A stretch of 8,105 nucleotides of DNA from an uncultured Rothia sp. (GTDB lineage: Bacteria; Actinomycetota; Actinomycetes; Actinomycetales; Micrococcaceae). Made by a program: the position numbers and the translations under genes. Below the pieces are notes generated by a model that searched no databases, had not been told where the DNA came from, and worked only from the letters and a program-made list of their open reading frames with translations. Where the stretch lies: positions 1-8,105 of the forward strand of contig NZ_CALJRY010000008.1 in the NCBI RefSeq assembly GCF_937976295.1. The letters are read 5' to 3'. Shown piece by piece: positions 6,037 to 8,105 of the stretch (the stretch's first letter is position 1; each line of letters starts with the position of its first letter).

Positions 6037-6087
6037 GGGGGTAAGAGGTTCATAACATGCCCAAAGCCCAAAGGCGAGCGCAAAGAA

Positions 6088-6117
6088 ACCCCGGCGGAAG
6101 AAATCCTCACCGGGGTT
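6088..6117 (-). other. Stem-loop in the purN divergent region
   Basis: A perfect 8-bp inverted repeat, AACCCCGG/CCGGGGTT (6088-6095 with 6110-6117), encloses a 14-base loop. In the minus sense it is followed by TCTTT, giving it a terminator-like look, but no gene that it would end is apparent. It could close a short minus-strand RNA or be a protein-binding palindrome. Confidence 0.45.
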
Positions 6118-6141
6118 CGCCAGGGTCCACCGAGGTTCACC
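6114..6141 (+). repeat. Three 8-mers at exact 10-bp spacing
   Basis: GGTTCGCC (6114-6121), GGTCCACC (6124-6131) and GGTTCACC (6134-6141) recur every ten bases, close to one helical turn. They lie in non-coding DNA between divergent genes. Confidence 0.55.
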
Positions 6142-6148
6142 GGGCGCA

Positions 6149-6196
6149 AACTCGACAGGCAGTAAACTCAACAGGTCGCGAGCTCAATAGGTCGCG
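6149..6196 (+). repeat. Three tandem 16-bp repeats upstream of the membrane-protein gene
   Basis: The units start at 6149, 6165 and 6181 with no gap. Units two and three differ at two of 16 positions; unit one matches unit two at 11 of 16. The shared core is ARCTCRAYAGGY. The array ends 27 bases before the ATG at 6224, and the third unit covers the expected -35 position, so it may bind a regulator. Confidence 0.65.
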
Positions 6197-6210
6197 GGCA
6201 GGCGGGGCGG

Positions 6211-6223
6211 TACCCTTATAGGT
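6211..6223 (+). promoter_or_regulatory. Probable -10 region of the membrane-protein gene, possibly leaderless
   Basis: TACCCT (6211-6216, fitting TAnnnT) is followed by seven bases and then the ATG at 6224; the overlapping TTATAG (6216-6221) is an alternative. No purine-rich Shine-Dalgarno stands at a usable distance. Either box would put transcription start at or next to the ATG. Confidence 0.4.
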
Positions 6224-6802
6224 ATGTCTACTCCCCCGCAGAACACTCCGCAGAACACTCCGAACAACGCACCGCAGCAGCCTACCCTGAACAACGGCGC
6301 CACGCAGAACCAGCAGGTTCCGCCGCGAGCGCCGCAGAACATGATGCCGCAGCCTCGAGGACCTCAGGGCAAGAAGCCGCGCAAGCCCATCGACCCCATC
6401 GAACAGCAGAAAGCGAATATTCGCACCTCGTTCATGCTGATCGCTGCCGCGCTGGTAATCTTTACGTCGTCTTCCTTCGCGCTCTCCGCGATGCCGCTTT
6501 TCTTGGCGCTCTTCCTCTTCGCGCTCGCCGGCATCACCCTGAGCATTATTGCGATCGTGCGCACCGCAGTCTACCGCGGCCCCTGGTTCTTCTACATTGC
6601 CGCGGGCGTCAGCATTATCTACGGCGCTATGACCCTGCTCGGCGGCATCGGTCTTGCCCTCATGCCCGGCGCGCAGGAGTACCGTGAGTGCCGCGCCGCC
6701 GCGCTGACCCAGACCGATATGTCCACCTGCGACCAGGATTTCCAGGGCACGATGGACAAGCTCACCGGCGCGTCCAGCTCTAGCTCTTCATCCGCGCGCT
6801 AG
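6224..6802 (+). CDS. Small membrane protein with Pro/Gln/Asn-rich N-terminus
   Basis: Family not recognised. The 192 residues begin with a disordered, cytoplasm-like Pro/Gln/Asn-rich stretch (1-50) and a basic patch (GKKPRKP, 49-55). Then come three probable membrane helices at about 70-90, 91-113 and 121-147, the first two separated only by a tight turn at Met-Pro (90-91). After the third helix a hydrophilic tail of about 45 residues carries two cysteines (C156, C169), which could form a disulfide if outside the cell, and ends in seven serines. By the positive-inside rule the basic N-terminus faces the cytoplasm and the tail faces out, which is inference. There is no signal peptide. The gene is divergent from purN and converges on the 408-residue gene. 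Codon use and the hydrophobic pattern support real coding. Confidence 0.8.
   Translation: MSTPPQNTPQNTPNNAPQQPTLNNGATQNQQVPPRAPQNMMPQPRGPQGKKPRKPIDPIEQQKANIRTSFMLIAAALVIFTSSSFALSAMPLFLALFLFALAGITLSIIAIVRTAVYRGPWFFYIAAGVSIIYGAMTLLGGIGLALMPGAQEYRECRAAALTQTDMSTCDQDFQGTMDKLTGASSSSSSSAR
6239..6262 (+). repeat. Perfect 12-bp tandem duplication in the membrane-protein gene
   Basis: CAGAACACTCCG occurs twice in a row (6239-6250, 6251-6262) and encodes QNTP-QNTP in the low-complexity N-terminus. It keeps the frame and probably arose by slippage. Confidence 0.8.
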
Positions 6803-6848
6803 TTCATTCACACGCTGGGGATCCTGCGGGCTGGGAGCGCGCTAGTTC
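6794..6848. repeat. Repeat pair over the stops of two convergent genes
   Basis: The 12-mer GCGCGCTAGTTC occurs exactly at 6794-6805 and 6837-6848. GCGCGCT (6794-6800) can also pair with AGCGCGC (6836-6842), which would close a hairpin across the 39-base gap and both stop codons. No T-tract follows either side, so a shared terminator is only a possibility. Confidence 0.35.
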
Positions 6849-8068
6849 TTCGTGCGCGTGTTAGAAGCCTGAGCCTTAGAGCCCTGGGCGCTAGAACCCG
6901 CGCTAGAACCATGAGACTTCGAGGAGCTGACATCCAGCGGGGGCAGCTCCACGGTAGACGCCTCATCGGTCACCAGCGGAAGCACGCCGGTCTGGCTACG
7001 AACCTCAAAGATGCGGCTCATCGCCTGATCGGCGGAGAGGACATCCAGCTCACGATCCACAAAATCACGCTCTAGGTCGTTCTTCTGCTTCTTGCGTGCC
7101 GCCTTAGCCGCCTTTTTCGCCTCACGCTTCTGCGCACGCTCATGCGCCCGGTAGTTGTCACGATCCCGAGCGGAATCCTGCGCGGCAGAACCAGCATGGT
7201 CGGCATCAGCTGAGTCACCCTGTACGGAGTCATCCTGCGCTGCGGCAGGCTGCTCAAGGCCAAAGCCGAAGTACGCCATGATGCGGCTCGCGCGGCCCTT
7301 CGAACGAGGTGCATGCTCTGCGGACTCATCGACAGCGCGCTCAGCTGCCACAGGTTCAGCAGCCTCGTAGACGGGCTCCTGAATCAGCTCGCGGGTCTCC
7401 TCATCGGAGGGGTCATGAGCGTACACGGCGGGGTCATAGGTGCCGTGTTCGTCAGCAGCGCGCTCGTTGGAGGCTGGCTCAACAGATGCTTCAACGCTCT
7501 CGTAATCCTCAGCCTGTGCAGAGTCAGCGTGGGCAGAGTGCAGGTAATCGACCTGCTGAACGGCCTCAATCGGCTCGTACTCCTCAGCAGAGCTCTTTTC
7601 AACAAGGCTCTCTTCAACAGGGCTCTCTTCAGCAGCAGCCTCTTCGGAGACAGACTCCTGAGCAACATCCGCAGTGGATTCCGTTACTACAGGCTCTTCA
7701 GCCGATACTTCGCGTTCTGCAACAATCTCGGCGAAAGCGTCCGCCGCCGCACGCTGCGCCAGCTGCTCGGTCGCCTCCACGGGGACAGCAACCACAGGCT
7801 CCTGCGGATGCACCGGGACATGACCGGTCGCCACCTCAGACACAACAGACTGCTCAGACGCCACGGACTGCTCGGCCTCAACAACGTTCTCGGAATCCTG
7901 CGCGCGTGCCGCTTCCTCAGCCTCACGCTCAGCTGCCTCACGTGCTGCGGCTTCCTCAGCCTCACGCTCCATACGCTCCGCACGCTCCTGGGCACGCTGC
8001 TCACGACGCTCCGCAAAACGCTCACGGCCCTGCGCAAAACGCTCACGGATCGAGGCAGTAAAACTCAT
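6842..8068 (-). CDS. Acidic, probably disordered protein of unknown function
   Basis: Family not recognised. The 408 residues contain no Cys or Trp and no membrane segment or signal peptide. The N-terminus (1-57) is Arg/Glu/Ala-rich and should form a long charged helix or coiled coil, with the repeat EREAEEAA at 34-41 and 47-54. A long acidic, Val/Ser/Ala/Glu-rich stretch follows (58-255), including a 5-residue repeat around ESPVEESLVEKSS (148-160). A short aromatic patch RIMAYFGFGLEQP lies at 262-274, a strongly basic helix-like block (RAQKREAKKAAKAARKKQK) at 311-329, then a more ordered-looking segment (331-367, DFVDRELDVLSADQAMSRIFEVRSQTGVLPLV) and a Ser-rich tail. The ATG at 8068 overlaps a possible upstream stop (TGATG), with GGTGAG seven bases ahead. 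A scaffold or nucleic-acid-binding role is conceivable but unsupported. Confidence 0.75.
   Translation of the reverse strand: MSFTASIRERFAQGRERFAERREQRAQERAERMEREAEEAAAREAAEREAEEAARAQDSENVVEAEQSVASEQSVVSEVATGHVPVHPQEPVVAVPVEATEQLAQRAAADAFAEIVAEREVSAEEPVVTESTADVAQESVSEEAAAEESPVEESLVEKSSAEEYEPIEAVQQVDYLHSAHADSAQAEDYESVEASVEPASNERAADEHGTYDPAVYAHDPSDEETRELIQEPVYEAAEPVAAERAVDESAEHAPRSKGRASRIMAYFGFGLEQPAAAQDDSVQGDSADADHAGSAAQDSARDRDNYRAHERAQKREAKKAAKAARKKQKNDLERDFVDRELDVLSADQAMSRIFEVRSQTGVLPLVTDEASTVELPPLDVSSSKSHGSSAGSSAQGSKAQASNTRTKN
7592..7636 (-). repeat. 15-bp tandem repeats in the acidic protein gene
   Basis: Three units at 7592-7606, 7607-7621 and 7622-7636, each resembling GCTCTCTTCAACAGG, with two mismatches between the first and second. 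They encode the Glu/Ser pentapeptide repeats at about residues 145-159. Confidence 0.75.
7911..7969 (-). repeat. 20-bp direct repeat, 39 bases apart, in the acidic protein gene
   Basis: GCTTCCTCAGCCTCACGCTC occurs at 7911-7930 and again at 7950-7969. The 39-base offset equals 13 codons and underlies the repeated EREAEEAA in the N-terminal charged helix. Confidence 0.8.
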
Positions 8069-8105
8069 CAGACGCTCACCCAGGTTCGGGCGCTCATCCG
8101 CAAAA
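8067..8105 (-). CDS. Possible 3' end of an upstream gene cut by the window edge
   Basis: In the minus sense a frame enters from the window edge and ends in TGA at 8069-8067, overlapping the next ATG by one base as TGATG. Only about 11 codons are visible (LRMSARTWVSV), too few to identify. The overlap is typical of translationally coupled genes, but so short an open frame could be chance. Confidence 0.3.

Noticed and set aside
5938..6171. 77-codon minus-strand frame spanning the purN promoter, starting at TTG
   Set aside because: It overlaps purN out of frame, has no ribosome-binding site and no recognisable motif, and covers the promoter, hairpin and part of the repeat arrays.
7309..8061. 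250-codon Gln/Arg/Pro-rich plus-strand frame opposite the acidic protein
   Set aside because: Its composition is what antisense of Glu/Ala/Ser-rich codons gives. The minus frame has a proper start, coding-like domains and in-frame repeats.

Overview
The window looks like chromosomal DNA from a high-GC Gram-positive actinobacterium, most likely a Rothia-like member of the Micrococcaceae. This is an inference from GC-rich codon use, the actinobacterial SHMT active-site string STVHKTLGGPRSG, FolD with GRGITVGRP, and several GTG starts. I see no phage, IS element, CRISPR, tRNA or rRNA.

Layout. The left three quarters is a one-carbon and purine block, all on the minus strand. In transcription order (right to left) it holds purN (5405-6001), purH (3583-5193), a TetR-family regulator (2733-3314), glyA (1169-2443) and folD (64-948). 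GlyA loads one-carbon units from serine onto tetrahydrofolate. FolD oxidises them to 10-formyl-THF. PurN and PurH each spend 10-formyl-THF in IMP synthesis. The genes are not packed into one tight operon. Gaps of about 210-290 bases separate them, and these gaps hold hairpins and terminators: a strong terminator after glyA, one after purH with a T-tract, and a palindrome between tetR and glyA. The leaders of folD, purH and glyA can all fold extensively.

A 222-base divergent region (6002-6223) separates purN from a plus-strand gene for a small three-helix membrane protein (6224-6802). purN has a good promoter whose -10 box sits six bases before its GTG, so the mRNA is probably leaderless. The plus-strand gene also lacks a Shine-Dalgarno. 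The region also holds two sets of tandem repeats (3 x 10 bp and 3 x 16 bp) and a hairpin.

The right end is a convergent minus-strand gene (6842-8068) for a 408-residue acidic, probably disordered protein with no Cys or Trp. Its start overlaps by one base a frame that runs off the window edge. I recognise no family for this protein or for the membrane protein.

Nothing here is plainly a new system. The best leads are the structured leaders of folD and purH, the leaderless divergent promoter pair with its repeat array, and the tetR gene lying inside the one-carbon/purine block with phased repeats before it.
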